64,000 bases of DNA from Prevotella sp. (GCA_021204905.1 JAJPYN010000013.1:14601-78600), one strand, 5' to 3'. Shown: positions 32,232 through 42,219, counted from the stretch's first letter. Translations and numbers: made by a program. Notes: generated from the letters alone by a model not told the origin.

Positions 32232-33545
32232 TTATTTGCAGTACATCGCCACGATTGCCTCGTAGAGTTCCTGCTTGCCGGAGGTCTGCTTCGGCTCGTT
32301 CACTTTCTTGCCGTATTCGTAGACCTGCTCCAGAGTGAGCTTGCCGTCTTCAAATTCCTTGCCTATGCCGCCGTCGAACGAAGCGTAGCGGTCTTTCAAC
32401 ATCTTCTTGTAAGGACTCTCCGCGAGCAACTCTGCTGCACTCTCTAATGCGCGTGCCATAGCGTCCATACCGGAGATGTGGGCGATGATGATATCCTCAA
32501 GGTCGGTGGAGTTGCGGCGTGTCTTGGCATCGAAGTTGGTGCCGCCCGTACCGAGACCGCCGTTGCGGATGATGTGAATCCATGCCTGAACGAGCTCGTA
32601 CTGGTCGATGGGGAACTGATCAGTGTCCCAGCCGTTCTGGTAGTCGCCGCGGTTGGCATCGATAGAGCCGAGCATGCCGGCATCCACAGCGCAAGCCAGC
32701 TCGTGCTCGAACGTATGTCCGGCGAGGGTGGCGTGGTTCACCTCGATGTTCACTTTGAAGTCCTTGTCAAGTCCGTGAGCGCGGAGGAAGCCGATGACGG
32801 TCTCCGTGTCGACGTCGTATTGGTGCTTCGTGGGCTCCATAGGCTTCGGTTCGATGAGGAACGTGCCCTTGAATCCCTTGCTGCGGGCGTAGTCGCGAGC
32901 CATGCCGAGCATCGTTGCCATGTGCTCCTTCTCGCGCTTCTGATCGGTGTTGAGCAGACTCATGTAGCCCTCGCGTCCGCCCCAGAACACGTAGTTCTCC
33001 GCACCGAGCTTGATGCCGGCGTCGATGGCGTTCTTTATCTGCACGATAGCGCGAGCCACCACATCGAAGTCCGGGTTGGTGGAAGCGCCGTTCATGTAGC
33101 GTGCGTTGCCGAAGACATTTGCCGTAGACCACAGCAGTTTGATGCCTGTTGCCGCCATCTTCTCTTTCAGATAGTCGGTGATAGCCGCCATGTTAGCCTC
33201 ATATTCCTCCACGGAAGCGCCCTCGTCGATGAGGTCGACATCGTGGAAACAGAAATACGGGAAGCCGAGTTTCGTCATGATCTCGAAGCCCGCGTCAGCC
33301 TTGTTCTTGGCTCTTTCAATTGCTGTCTCGCCTACGTTCCAGGGGAATTTCTTGGTTCCGCCGCCGAATTGGTCGCTTCCCTCGGCACACAGTGTATGCC
33401 ACCATGCCATCGCGAAGCGCAGCCAGTCTTTCATCTTCTTGCCGAGGATGACCTTCTCCGGGTCATAATAATGGAATGCCAGAGGGTTCTTGCTGTCCTT
33501 GCCCTCATACTGAATCTTACCGATTCCGGGAAAATACTCTTTCAT
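32232..33545 (-). CDS. xylA: D-xylose isomerase
   Basis: 437 residues. The catalytic His and Asp lie in [15 protein letters not shown], the metal-binding region in [26 protein letters not shown], and further ligands in [20 protein letters not shown] and [39 protein letters not shown] is the late conserved block. It converts xylose to xylulose in the cytoplasm. The ~440-residue length and the FHDVDL form are those of the class II enzymes typical of Bacteroidetes. It stands in the middle of xylB-xylA-xylE. Confidence 0.96.
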   Translation of the reverse strand: MKEYFPGIGKIQYEGKDSKNPLAFHYYDPEKVILGKKMKDWLRFAMAWWHTLCAEGSDQFGGGTKKFPWNVGETAIERAKNKADAGFEIMTKLGFPYFCFHDVDLIDEGASVEEYEANMAAITDYLKEKMAATGIKLLWSTANVFGNARYMNGASTNPDFDVVARAIVQIKNAIDAGIKLGAENYVFWGGREGYMSLLNTDQKREKEHMATMLGMARDYARSKGFKGTFLIEPKPMEPTKHQYDVDTETVIGFLRAHGLDKDFKVNIEVNHATLAGHTFEHELACAVDAGMLGSIDANRGDYQNGWDTDQFPIDQYELVQAWIHIIRNGGLGTGGTNFDAKTRRNSTDLEDIIIAHISGMDAMARALESAAELLAESPYKKMLKDRYASFDGGIGKEFEDGKLTLEQVYEYGKKVNEPKQTSGKQELYEAIVAMYCK

Positions 33546-33588
33546 AGATTTGATTTTTTAGAATGATTATTTAATTTTAAGTCTCTTC

Positions 33589-35073
33589 TCATCCGACGAT
33601 TTTAGCGAGTGCCGCCTTCCAGTTCTCGTAGGCTGCGAGGTATGCAGCGTTGTCCTCCACGGGCGTCTCCGTGCCGTAGTGTTTGAGTGTGGCAAAAGCC
33701 TCGTCGCTGTCCCGATAGATGCCCGCTCCGATGCCGGCACCTTTCGCCGCACCTACCGACCCGTCAGTCTCGTACAACTCGATGGTGGCACCCGTCACGG
33801 CGGCGAGCGTCGTGCGGAATAGCGGCGAGAGGAACAGGTTGGCGTGTCCCGCCTTAATGGTCTTTATCTCCATCCCCATCTGCGCCATTATCTCCATGCC
33901 GTAGGCGAACGAGAAGGCGATGCCCTCTTGCGCGGCACGCAGGACATGCGCTTTGGTGTGGATGTTAAAGTTGATGCCGTGGATTGACGCGCCGGTGTTG
34001 ACGTTCTGCAAGACGCGCTCCGCACCGTTGCCGAATGGTATCACGCTTAGTCCCTCCGCGCCGACGGGTACTGACTGCGCCACGTCGTTCATCTGTGCAT
34101 ACGATATCCCTTCCGGCGCCACGGTGCGTTTCATCCACGCGTTGAGGATGCCCGTGCCGTTGATGCATAGCAGCACGCCCAGACGAGTGGTGTCGGCGCT
34201 GTGGTTGACGTGGGCGAAGGTGTTCACGCGCGACAGTTTGTCGTAATTCACATCGCCCAGCACGCCGTAGACCACGCCGCTCGTGCCGCCCGTAGCAGCT
34301 ATCTCGCCCGGCTTCATCACGTTGAGCGAGAAGGCATTGTTCGGTTGGTCGCCGCCGCGATAGCAAACAGGCGTGCCCTCTTTAAGTCCCGTCTCGGCGG
34401 CACATTTTGCGCTAATGCGTCCTTGTATGGCGAATGTCGGCACGATGTCAGGCACGATGTCGGCGGGGAAACCGAAAGTGTTCATCAGCTCCGCAGACAG
34501 CCGTCCTTCCTTGAAATCCCAGAAGATGCCCTCCGACAGTCCCGACACGGTCGTCGTGATTGCTCCCGTCAGGCGCATGGCGATGTAGTCGCCCGGCAGC
34601 ATAAATTTGTGTATACGCGAGAAAATCTCCGGCTCGTTGTCTTTCACCCAAGCCAGTTTGGCTGCCGTGAAATTGCCGGGGGAGTTCAGCAAGTGCGGCA
34701 GACAATAATCGCCGAGCCGTTCCTGCGCCTGCTGACCGTAGGGCACGGCACGCGAGTCGCACCATATAATCGCGGGGCGCAGCACGTTTTGCGCCGCATC
34801 CACCAGCACCAGACCGTGCATCTGGTAGGAAATGCCGACCGCCGTGATGTCCGTTGCCTTAGCGGATGCGGCAGAAAGACAATTCGCCAATGCCGCCATA
34901 GCGTTGGCGTACCAATCTTCGGGGTTTTGTTCCGCCCATCCCGCTTGCTTGGCGATGATAGGCATCTCCTGTTTCGGCATAAAGTCCTGCGCCGCGGTCT
35001 GACCTGTCTCGACGCTCACGAGCGAAGCCTTTACGGAGCTCGACCCGATGTCTAAACCCAATAAATATTGCAT
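33589..35073 (-). CDS. xylB: Xylulokinase
   Basis: 494 residues, FGGY family. LLGLDIGSSSVKASLV is the phosphate-binding start, SYQMHGLVLVD and WCDSRA the substrate-binding region, the catalytic Asp is in RGGDQPNNAFSLNV, and ATGGTSGVVYGV is the ATP-binding turn. It phosphorylates xylulose for the pentose phosphate pathway. First gene of the operon, 43 bases before xylA; its promoter is one of the best in the window. Confidence 0.94.
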   Translation of the reverse strand: MQYLLGLDIGSSSVKASLVSVETGQTAAQDFMPKQEMPIIAKQAGWAEQNPEDWYANAMAALANCLSAASAKATDITAVGISYQMHGLVLVDAAQNVLRPAIIWCDSRAVPYGQQAQERLGDYCLPHLLNSPGNFTAAKLAWVKDNEPEIFSRIHKFMLPGDYIAMRLTGAITTTVSGLSEGIFWDFKEGRLSAELMNTFGFPADIVPDIVPTFAIQGRISAKCAAETGLKEGTPVCYRGGDQPNNAFSLNVMKPGEIAATGGTSGVVYGVLGDVNYDKLSRVNTFAHVNHSADTTRLGVLLCINGTGILNAWMKRTVAPEGISYAQMNDVAQSVPVGAEGLSVIPFGNGAERVLQNVNTGASIHGINFNIHTKAHVLRAAQEGIAFSFAYGMEIMAQMGMEIKTIKAGHANLFLSPLFRTTLAAVTGATIELYETDGSVGAAKGAGIGAGIYRDSDEAFATLKHYGTETPVEDNAAYLAAYENWKAALAKIVG

Positions 35074-35113
35074 ATCCGGTTATCGTTTAAGGTGTAAAAA
35101 ATCGTGCACTCCG

Positions 35114-35145
35114 CAAAAGTACTCCTTCCGCGCGAAACGTGCAAA
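35114..35145 (-). promoter_or_regulatory. Promoter of the xylBAE operon
   Basis: On the minus strand TTTG (35142-35145), 20 bases, TACTTTTG (35114-35121): both boxes and the spacer fit the Bacteroidetes consensus. The start codon is 40 bases beyond. No XylR-like regulator gene lies in the window. Confidence 0.75.
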
Positions 35146-35355
35146 TAAAACAAACGTTTTCGCAATCGCGGGTTCCGGGCGTTTTAACATTTCGCTAACA
35201 AGCGTTTCACAGGCCGCAATCGTCAAAAAAGCCCGAAACTTCCGCATGTTTTGAACGAAAAAGACGATGCTGCAAATTGCCTGCCGCACCGTCCTTATAA
35301 CAAAAGTTAACAGTTTGTTTCCTTCAAAAGAAAGCCGCCTTCGCCGGAAGTACCA

Positions 35356-36582
35356 TCACTCGTAGCGTATGGCTTCTATCGGGTCCATATTCGCCGCCTT
35401 GCGTGCCGGGAGATACCCGAATACCACGCCGATGAACACGCATATGGCGAAGCTTACCCATATCGACCACAGCGGGATGCTCGACGGCATACCGAACTTC
35501 GGCACTATAAACTCCGACGCACATCCGCCCACGAGTATGCCCAATATCCCTCCCGTGAGCGAGATAAGTATGGATTCGATAAGGAATTGCAGGGAAATGA
35601 CCATGCCCGTAGCGCCTACCGACATGCGCAGACCTATCTCTTTGGTGCGCTCCGTGACGGAGACAAGCATGATATTCATAATGCCTATGCCCGCGACAAG
35701 GAGGGAGAACGCTGCCGCCACAACAAGAATGAGCGTTACGGTGTCCATCGTTGACGACATCGTTTCCATCATCTCGGCTTGCGAGCGGATAGTGAAGTCG
35801 TCGCTGTCGCCGCTCTGGTCCTTTATTTTATGTTGCCGGCGGAGAATCTGCGTCAGTTCTTCGATGGCGTCGTCGGACAGTTCCTCCGTTATTGCCGAGC
35901 AGTTGATGTTTGAGAAATAGGTCTGTGCCACGATACGTTTCATCACCGTAGTGTACGGCGCAATTATCACGTTGTCCTGGTCCATGCCCCAAGAGTTGTA
36001 GCCTTTTGACTTCAACACGCCGACGATACGCAGGGGTATCGACGTGAAGCGGATAGTTTTACCGACGGGATCGGCATTCTCTCCGAACAGCTCGTCTACT
36101 ATCGTCTTGCCCACAACCGCCACTTTCGCCGACTTGCGGATGTCTTCCTCGGTGAAGCATTCTCCGTCTTCGATGGTCCAGAGCTTGATGTCAAGGTATT
36201 CGGGACTCTCTCCGTAGACGGTGGTATTGAGGTTGCTGTTGCCGTAAATCACTTGTCCGGAGGCGGTTACCTCAGGCGATACGTCGGTAACAAATTTCTT
36301 TTCTTCGAGTATCTTCTCATAGTCGGCCACCTTCAACGTCTGCATCGCCGAGGGGTCTTGCCGCACGCCGCCCCGCATATCGGCACCGGGATGGATGGTG
36401 ATAAGGTTCGTTCCCATCGTCGAAAGCTCCTTGCGGATGCTCTGCTTCGCCCCTTGCCCGATGCTCATCATTATTATTACGGCAGCCACACCGATGATGA
36501 TGCCGAGCATGCTGAGGAAACTGCGCATCTTGTTGGCACTCACGGCGCGCAGGGAAACCTTGAAGAGATTGAGTATGTTCAT
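35356..36582 (-). CDS. MacB-like ABC transporter permease
   Basis: 408 residues with the MacB topology: one N-terminal span (MRSFLSMLGIIIGVAAVIIMMSIG), a ~230-residue periplasmic domain (MacB_PCD; GTNLITIHPGADMRGG, VVGKTIVDELFGENADPVGKTI), then three C-terminal spans of the FtsX-like domain (VTLILVVAAAFSLLVAGIGIMNIMLVSVTERTKEIGLRMSVGA) ending PARKAANMDPIEAIRYE. It acts with the separate ATPase, adaptor and TolC-like genes beside it. The substrate is unknown. It starts 3 bases after the ATPase stop. Confidence 0.92.
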   Translation of the reverse strand: MNILNLFKVSLRAVSANKMRSFLSMLGIIIGVAAVIIMMSIGQGAKQSIRKELSTMGTNLITIHPGADMRGGVRQDPSAMQTLKVADYEKILEEKKFVTDVSPEVTASGQVIYGNSNLNTTVYGESPEYLDIKLWTIEDGECFTEEDIRKSAKVAVVGKTIVDELFGENADPVGKTIRFTSIPLRIVGVLKSKGYNSWGMDQDNVIIAPYTTVMKRIVAQTYFSNINCSAITEELSDDAIEELTQILRRQHKIKDQSGDSDDFTIRSQAEMMETMSSTMDTVTLILVVAAAFSLLVAGIGIMNIMLVSVTERTKEIGLRMSVGATGMVISLQFLIESILISLTGGILGILVGGCASEFIVPKFGMPSSIPLWSIWVSFAICVFIGVVFGYLPARKAANMDPIEAIRYE

Positions 36583-36585
36583 AGC

Positions 36586-37371
36586 TTAGTCCTCCTGTGA
36601 TACCGGCAATGCCGCCAGTGCTTCTTCCGCCGACCGGATGTTCTCGTTAAGTGTGTCCTTGCGTATCTTGCCGTCTTGGAGGAAGATATTTCGACTTGAA
36701 TATTCCGCTATCTCGGGGTTGTGGGTAACGAATATTATCGTGCGTCCCTGATGATAGAGCTCCTGAAAGAGGACGAGCATCTCAAACGACGTGCGTGTGT
36801 CGAGGTTGCCCGTCGCCTCGTCCGCCAAGAGTACTGCCGGGTCGTTGACCAATGCGCGGGCAATGGCTACACGCTGCATCTGTCCGCCTGACATCTGATT
36901 GCTTTTATGGTAAAGTCTGTCGCCCAGCCCCACCGCTTTCAGCGCTTTGACAGCCGCCTCGCGCCGCTGCCGGGCGGAGAATTTGGAGTTGTACATCAGC
37001 GGCAGTTCCACGTTCTCCACTGCCGTCGTGTTGGGCAACAGATTGTAATTTTGAAAGACAAACCCAATCTTTCGGTTGCGCAGATGTGCCCGCTTGTTCT
37101 TCGACATCCTCTGCACGGACACCCCGTCGAGCAGGTATTCTCCGGCTGTGGGCGTGTCGAGGCAGCCTAACTGGTTGAGCAACGTCGACTTGCCGCTGCC
37201 CGACGAGCCTTGTATCGTTACAAATTCGCCCTCGTAAATCTTGAAGCTCACGCCGCGCAAGGCCTTCACCGTCTCGGAGCCCACTTGGAAATAGCGCTTC
37301 ACGCCCCGCAGTTCAATCACTGCTTTGCGGTCGTCTTGCACGGCGGATGTTGATTGTTGAATATCCGACAT
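36586..37371 (-). CDS. MacB-like ABC transporter ATP-binding protein
   Basis: 261 residues from the ATG at 37371. Walker A is GSSGSGKSTLLNQLG, Q-loop NRKIGFVFQNYNLLPN, signature QMSGGQMQRVAIARALV, Walker B VLLADEATGNLDT, and the switch His is in IIFVTHNPEIAEY. A LolD/MacB-type cluster (ELRGVKRYFQVGSETVKALRGVSFKIYEGE). The short C-terminal extension (GKIRKDTLNENIRSAEEALAALP) is ordinary. Confidence 0.94.
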   Translation of the reverse strand: MSDIQQSTSAVQDDRKAVIELRGVKRYFQVGSETVKALRGVSFKIYEGEFVTIQGSSGSGKSTLLNQLGCLDTPTAGEYLLDGVSVQRMSKNKRAHLRNRKIGFVFQNYNLLPNTTAVENVELPLMYNSKFSARQRREAAVKALKAVGLGDRLYHKSNQMSGGQMQRVAIARALVNDPAVLLADEATGNLDTRTSFEMLVLFQELYHQGRTIIFVTHNPEIAEYSSRNIFLQDGKIRKDTLNENIRSAEEALAALPVSQED

Positions 37372-37398
37372 AAACAGTTTTGTTATCCGGGACAAATA

Positions 37399-38634
37399 TT
37401 ATTTCGCACCGCCGCTTTCGCCGCCGTCACTCTCGCCGCTGCTTTCGCCTTCGCCTTCGTTGCTTTCGCTGTTGTTGTTGCTGCTACTGCTCTTCTTCTT
37501 TCCCGGCGGACTGGGCATGAACGGATTAGAAGTTTCTTCTTCGGAACTGTCCTCCTCGTCTGCCGCGACACTGAAATCGGTGAGCACCACCGTGCCTTCA
37601 TCCACGCCGGAGAGTATCTCGGTGATTGTGCCGTTTGTCGTGCCGACCTCTACGGGGTAAGCTTTGAACACCTTTCCCTCGCGCACCCACAGCTTGTGTT
37701 GTCCCTCCGCGTCTTCTATCGTCTCGCCTTCCTGCAAGAGCGCCTCACTGGGAGAGAAGCGCAAAGCTTTTGCCGCGACAGCCAAGACATCGTCTTTCTC
37801 AAGAGTGTAGATTGTTACGTTTGCCGTCAGACCGGGTTTCAGTTTCAGGTCCTCGTTGGGTGCGGAGATGACAACTTCGTAGGTTACGACGTTCGATTCC
37901 GTCGTCGCCTCCTGCCGCACCTGCGTTACTTCTCCGTTGAACGTGTCGTCCGGGAAAGCGTCCACCGTGAAACTGACGCGCTGCCCCTCGACAACGCCGC
38001 CGATATCCGCCTCGTCAACGTCGGCAATAACGCGCATATCGGTCAGGTCCTGAGCTATTATAAATAAGGTAGGGGTTGTCATTGAGGAAGCGACAGTCTG
38101 TCCCTCCTCCACCTCTTTCGAGAGTACAACGCCGTCAATAGGCGCCGTGATGGTGGCGTAACCCAAGTTGGTGCGGGCCTTCTCCACCGTCTGTTTCTCG
38201 ATATTCACCTGCTCCACCGCCTTCTCATAGCTGAGCCGGGCGTTCTCGAAATCGTCTGCCGACACGAGCCCCTTGTCGTAAAGCGTCTTGTAACGGCTGT
38301 AATTGGTCTTCTCATACGCCAGACTGCTTTCCGCGCTGTTGAGGTTGCTCTGCGCCGAAGCCAACTCCGAGACGAGGTTGGTCTTGTCAAGCTCGGCGAT
38401 AATCTCGCCCTTTTTCACTACGGAATTGTAGTCTACGTAAATCTTGTCGATGATACCCGACACCTGTGTACCGACTTCAACCTCCGTAACAGGCTCGATG
38501 GTACCCGTCGCGGTGATACTTGTCGAGATGCTTTGCCTTGTCACTTTGGCAGTTGAATACGATACATCCTTGCCGCCGCTGCACGCTGTCATAACTGCGG
38601 CGAGAGCTGCTATTACCAAAAATTTTATCTTCAT
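37399..38634 (-). CDS. Periplasmic adaptor (MacA/HlyD family), predicted lipoprotein
   Basis: 411 residues from the ATG at 38634. The signal peptide ends in MTACSGGK, a lipobox (T-A-C), so it is probably lipid-anchored. Next come a barrel-sandwich hybrid (IEPVTEVEVGTQVSGIIDKIYVDYNSVVKKGEIIAELD), a coiled-coil hairpin (residues ~90-155), a second lipoyl half (NLGYATITAPIDGVVLSKEVEEGQTVASSM) and beta-barrel domains. The last ~45 residues are a Ser/Glu/Gly-rich disordered tail, which is unusual for the family. It bridges the MacB-like pump to the TolC-like channel. Confidence 0.92.
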   Translation of the reverse strand: MKIKFLVIAALAAVMTACSGGKDVSYSTAKVTRQSISTSITATGTIEPVTEVEVGTQVSGIIDKIYVDYNSVVKKGEIIAELDKTNLVSELASAQSNLNSAESSLAYEKTNYSRYKTLYDKGLVSADDFENARLSYEKAVEQVNIEKQTVEKARTNLGYATITAPIDGVVLSKEVEEGQTVASSMTTPTLFIIAQDLTDMRVIADVDEADIGGVVEGQRVSFTVDAFPDDTFNGEVTQVRQEATTESNVVTYEVVISAPNEDLKLKPGLTANVTIYTLEKDDVLAVAAKALRFSPSEALLQEGETIEDAEGQHKLWVREGKVFKAYPVEVGTTNGTITEILSGVDEGTVVLTDFSVAADEEDSSEEETSNPFMPSPPGKKKSSSSNNNSESNEGEGESSGESDGGESGGAK

Positions 38635-38668
38635 AATTCCGAATGTTTTCATAATGTTTGACAAACAA

Positions 38669-40009
38669 TCAAAGGGTTATTTCCTCTCCGTTGTAAAAGT
38701 GCAACATCTGCAAGTTAAGTATCGACGTGTACTTGCTCTCCAGACGACTTTGCTCGGCATCGAGCAGTGTTGACTTGCCCGTTGTCAACTCTTCGATGTT
38801 CGACAGTCCCTCGTTGAACTTCTCGCTGACGAGGTCGAAACTCTCCTGTGCGGAGTTCACGCTTGCCTGCGCCGAGCGGAACCGCGCCTGATTGGTGTTC
38901 GCGTCGAGCCAGTAACCTTCGATTGTGCTCCACAACTCCTTCTGTTGCGTCTGCAAATCCAGCTCCTGCTCCTGTCTCTGAAGTTTCGCCTTGCGGATGC
39001 TCGTCTTGGCGGAGCGTTGCTCATAGAGCGGCACGCTGAGACTCACTCCCGCGCCGGCGGAGAAGTTACTCTTCATTTGCTTGCTCCAAGAGTTGTCCGA
39101 TGTGGAGTTGGTTGATGCCGTTACGGAGGCGTTGACACCTATTGTCGGCATATATCCGGCACGCGCAATCTTCTCTTCCAGCTCGCTCGCCTCGATGCCG
39201 AGCTGTGCGCTCTTTATCTCCGGGCGGAACGACACCGCCGTGTTATATGTGTCTACGAGCGACGGTACCTCGGCAAGGGCTTCCTCATCGCTTGCATCGG
39301 GGATGGCAATATCGAAGTCTTCGGTGTCGGTGATTTCGAGTAACTGCTTTAATTGAAGCTTGTAACGGGCGGTCTGCCCCTGCGCGTTGACAAGGTTATA
39401 CTCATCCGTTGCCACCTGCGCTTCCAACTTCGCGACGTCCGCCCGCGCGATACTGCCGACTTCAAGCATTGCCCGCCCGCGCTCGAGATTGCCCTTGCTG
39501 ATTGCCGCTATCTGCTCGAAGACCTTGATAGACTCCGTGTTGTAGAGTATCTGCACGTAGAGTTGGGTGATCTGCTCCTGAATGCTGTTGGCGGTAGTCT
39601 CTGCCGTCAGCTCCGCCTGTTCTTCGGTTATCTTGTTTTGTTTCAGCGTATTGACGTTCTTATTTCCGTTCCAGACGGTCCAATTCGCGCCGATATTGTA
39701 GCTCCCGTTGTAGGTCGTCTTGTTGATTTTCGTATCTACATAGCCGTTGGTTACCGTGGTCTCGCCGCCGTCGGGGAAAGGTCGGTAGTTGACATTATGG
39801 GCTGTTGAGAACGTTGCAGAGGGCAACAGCTGCGCCCGCGCCTGCTTTACATCCTCGCCCGACGACTCCTGTTGCAGTCTGTTTTGTTGCAATTGGATGT
39901 TGTGTTCCAAAGCGTAGTCGATGCATTCCCGCAGCGTCCACTGCCTTTGCGCCGAGGCGGGAAGGGCCACCAGCGCGACCGATATCCAAATTAAAATTCT
40001 CTTGTTCAT
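38669..40009 (-). CDS. TolC-like outer-membrane efflux protein
   Basis: 446 residues from the ATG at 40009, with signal peptide MNKRILIWISVALVALPASA. Two TolC/OEP halves of long helices separated by short strands: WTLRECIDYALEHNIQLQQNRLQQESSGEDV at the start, SIRKAKLQRQEQELDLQTQQKELWSTIEGYWLDANTNQARFRSA in the second half, and SEKFNEGLSNIEELTTGKSTLLDAEQSRLESKY near the end. It is the first gene of the four-gene exporter operon (TolC, adaptor, ATPase, permease), all read leftwards with gaps of 34, 27 and 3 bases. Confidence 0.93.
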   Translation of the reverse strand: MNKRILIWISVALVALPASAQRQWTLRECIDYALEHNIQLQQNRLQQESSGEDVKQARAQLLPSATFSTAHNVNYRPFPDGGETTVTNGYVDTKINKTTYNGSYNIGANWTVWNGNKNVNTLKQNKITEEQAELTAETTANSIQEQITQLYVQILYNTESIKVFEQIAAISKGNLERGRAMLEVGSIARADVAKLEAQVATDEYNLVNAQGQTARYKLQLKQLLEITDTEDFDIAIPDASDEEALAEVPSLVDTYNTAVSFRPEIKSAQLGIEASELEEKIARAGYMPTIGVNASVTASTNSTSDNSWSKQMKSNFSAGAGVSLSVPLYEQRSAKTSIRKAKLQRQEQELDLQTQQKELWSTIEGYWLDANTNQARFRSAQASVNSAQESFDLVSEKFNEGLSNIEELTTGKSTLLDAEQSRLESKYTSILNLQMLHFYNGEEITL

Positions 40010-40108
40010 ATATCTTTCAAAAGTAATCTTTCCGTAACGCACCATTTTGTTTGACAAGCTTCTTCGCGCGCGCGTTTAAAGCGGCAGGCTGTTTTTAAAT
40101 GCTTTTGT

Positions 40109-40948
40109 TTATATTTTTGATTTTTTTGCCCTCCAGATGCACCACGCGCCGATCAGCACGAAGGGTATGCTCAGGAGCTGGCCCATGTTGAGAATCATAC
40201 CTTTTTCAAAGTCGACCTGCTCGATTTTAACATATTCGACGAAGAAGCGGAACAGGAATATCAGCAGCAGGCACAGACCGAAGTAGAACCCTTTACCCAC
40301 AGGGGTTTTCCGCCTTTTGTAGAACCATAATCCGACGAAGAAGAACACGAGGTAGGCAAGCGCCTCATAGAGCTGGGCGGGATGGCGAGGAAGCATGTCC
40401 ACACGTTCGAAAATGAACGCCCACGCCACATCTGTCGGCTTGCCGATTATCTCGCTGTTCATCAGGTTTCCCAAGCGGATGAAGCACGCCGTGAGAGGTG
40501 TGGCAATGGCAATATTGTCGATTACGGTGAAGAAAGTCAACTTATAACGGCGGCAGTAGAGAATTATGGCGAGGATCAAGCCGATTGTGCCGCCGTGAGA
40601 AGCCAAGCCCTCGTAGCCCGTGAACTCCACTCCGCCGCTCTGACGAAAGTGTATCGGCAGTATCATTTCCACGATATGCTTGCCTGAAGACAGAAAATAC
40701 GACGGCTCATAGAACAGACAATGCCCCAGCCGGGCGCCGATTAACACCCCTATAAAGCAATAAAGAAAGAGCGGGTCAAACTTCTCGCGGGCAATCTTCT
40801 GGTCGTTGTAGAGCCACTTAACGATAAGGTATGCGCCCAACAGACCGACGAGCCAGCACAACGAATACCAGCGAATGGAGAGGAACGAGAGGTGAAATGC
40901 CGTGATGTCGGGGTTCCAGACGATGTATGAGAGAGAAGTTATCATCAA
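40109..40948 (-). CDS. lgt: Prolipoprotein diacylglyceryl transferase
   Basis: 279 residues, seven spans. Signatures: LSIRWYSLCWLVGLLGAY, LIGARLGHCLFYEPSYFL, the GxxxHGG block EGLASHGGTIGLILA, and the Lgt hallmark ATPLTACFIRLGNLMNSEIIGKPTD, then RHPAQLYEALAYLVFF. It transfers diacylglycerol from phosphatidylglycerol to the lipobox cysteine at the inner membrane and acts upstream of all lipoproteins in this genome. Complete. Confidence 0.96.
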   Translation of the reverse strand: MMITSLSYIVWNPDITAFHLSFLSIRWYSLCWLVGLLGAYLIVKWLYNDQKIAREKFDPLFLYCFIGVLIGARLGHCLFYEPSYFLSSGKHIVEMILPIHFRQSGGVEFTGYEGLASHGGTIGLILAIILYCRRYKLTFFTVIDNIAIATPLTACFIRLGNLMNSEIIGKPTDVAWAFIFERVDMLPRHPAQLYEALAYLVFFFVGLWFYKRRKTPVGKGFYFGLCLLLIFLFRFFVEYVKIEQVDFEKGMILNMGQLLSIPFVLIGAWCIWRAKKSKI

Positions 40949-40989
40949 CTTATTTATCTGTTGTCAGCGAGTGAAAATGTTCGATTTTA

Positions 40990-41137
40990 CCCGATTTCAT
41001 CGAGACTTTCGTCATAGTTGAACCTGAGAAGGTTCAATTTTGCCCGATTTCATCGAGAGTTTTGTCATAGTTGAACCTGAGAATGTTCAATTTTGCCCGA
41101 TTTCATCGAGGTTTTTGATCATACGTTGAACCTGAAA
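40990..41137. repeat. 53-bp tandem repeat reaching into the 3' end of ychF
   Basis: Units at 40990-41042, 41043-41095 and 41096 to about 41137, each beginning CCCGATTTCATCGAG. The third, divergent unit contains the last codons and the stop of ychF (minus strand TTCAGGTTCAACG). Unit 1 contains the perfect hairpin TTGAACCTGAGAAGGTTCAA with a GAGA loop; unit 2 has the same hairpin with one mismatch. The units look like stepwise duplications of the ychF gene end. Confidence 0.85.
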
Positions 41138-42219
41138 TGCATGATATCTCCGTCCTGCACAACGTAGTCCTTTCCTTCGATTCCCATGCGCCCCGCCTCA
41201 CGAACGGCAGCCTCCGAGCCGTATTTCAAGTAATCGTCATATTTGATTACCTCCGCCCGGATGAAACCTTTCTCGAAATCGGTGTGTATCACGCCGGCGC
41301 ACTGCGGTGCCTTCCAACCTTTCTTATACGTCCATGCCTTGACCTCCATCTCCCCCGCAGTGATGAATGTTTCGAGGTTCAGGAGCGAGTAAGCCTTCTT
41401 TATCAGCCGGTTGACGCCGCTCTCCTGCAAGCCCTGTTCTTCGAGGAAAAGCATCTTATCCTCGTAACTGTCAAGCTCCGCAATGTCTTCCTCCGTCTTT
41501 GCCGCTATAATCATAGCTTCCGCGCCCTCCGCTTCGGCGATGTCGGAGATTTGTTTCGTCCACGCGTTTCCCTCTTTCGCCGCCGCCTCGTCGACATTGC
41601 ACACATAGAGCACGGGCTTGCTTGTGAGCAGGAAAAGGTTCTTCGCGGCATCCTGCTCGTCCTTTGTGCCGAAACTGACGGTGCGCGCGTTCTTGCCGGC
41701 AAGCAATGTCTGACGGTACGCCTCCATAACTTCCGCCTCGACCTTTGCCTCTTTGTTGCCCGCCGCCGCAGCCTTTTGGGTCTTCGCCAAGCGGTTTTCG
41801 ATGGTCTCCAAATCTTTCAACTGGAGCTCCGTATCGATAATTTCCTTGTCGCGAACGGGATTGATTGAACCGTCGACATGCACGATATTCTCGTCCTCGA
41901 AGCAGCGAAGGACGTGGATAATAGCGTCCGTTTCGCGGATGTTGGCAAGGAATTTATTGCCCAAGCCCTCGCCTTTACTCGCCCCTTTCACCAATCCGGC
42001 GATGTCTACAATCTCGCATGTGGCGGGCACAATCCGTCCCGGATGGACTATCTCCGCCAAGCGCGTGAGACGCTCGTCGGGCACGGTGATGATCCCTACA
42101 TTGGGTTCTATCGTACAAAAAGGGAAGTTCGCCGCCTGCGCCTTCGCACTCGACAGACAATTAAACAACGTCGATTTGCCCACGTTAGGCAAACCCACAA
42201 TACCGCATTTCAATGCCAT
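41119..42219 (-). CDS. ychF: YchF/OLA1 ribosome-associated ATPase
   Basis: 366 residues, full length. The P-loop GLPNVGKSTLFNCLS and DIAGLVKGASKGEGLGNKFL are as in the family; the usual GTP-specificity NKxD is replaced by NVDE, as expected for YchF, which prefers ATP. A coiled coil lies at ~125-175, and the C-terminal TGS-like domain ends DYVVQDGDIMHFRFNV. A -7 box (minus TACTTTTG, 42239-42246) lies 20 bases upstream of the ATG, giving a very short leader. Confidence 0.96.
   Translation of the reverse strand: MALKCGIVGLPNVGKSTLFNCLSSAKAQAANFPFCTIEPNVGIITVPDERLTRLAEIVHPGRIVPATCEIVDIAGLVKGASKGEGLGNKFLANIRETDAIIHVLRCFEDENIVHVDGSINPVRDKEIIDTELQLKDLETIENRLAKTQKAAAAGNKEAKVEAEVMEAYRQTLLAGKNARTVSFGTKDEQDAAKNLFLLTSKPVLYVCNVDEAAAKEGNAWTKQISDIAEAEGAEAMIIAAKTEEDIAELDSYEDKMLFLEEQGLQESGVNRLIKKAYSLLNLETFITAGEMEVKAWTYKKGWKAPQCAGVIHTDFEKGFIRAEVIKYDDYLKYGSEAAVREAGRMGIEGKDYVVQDGDIMHFRFNV

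Noticed and set aside
40011..40025. TACTTTTG on the minus strand as the exporter promoter
   Set aside because: It is only 8 bases before the TolC-like start codon, leaving almost no leader; it could be real only for a leaderless mRNA, so it was not listed.
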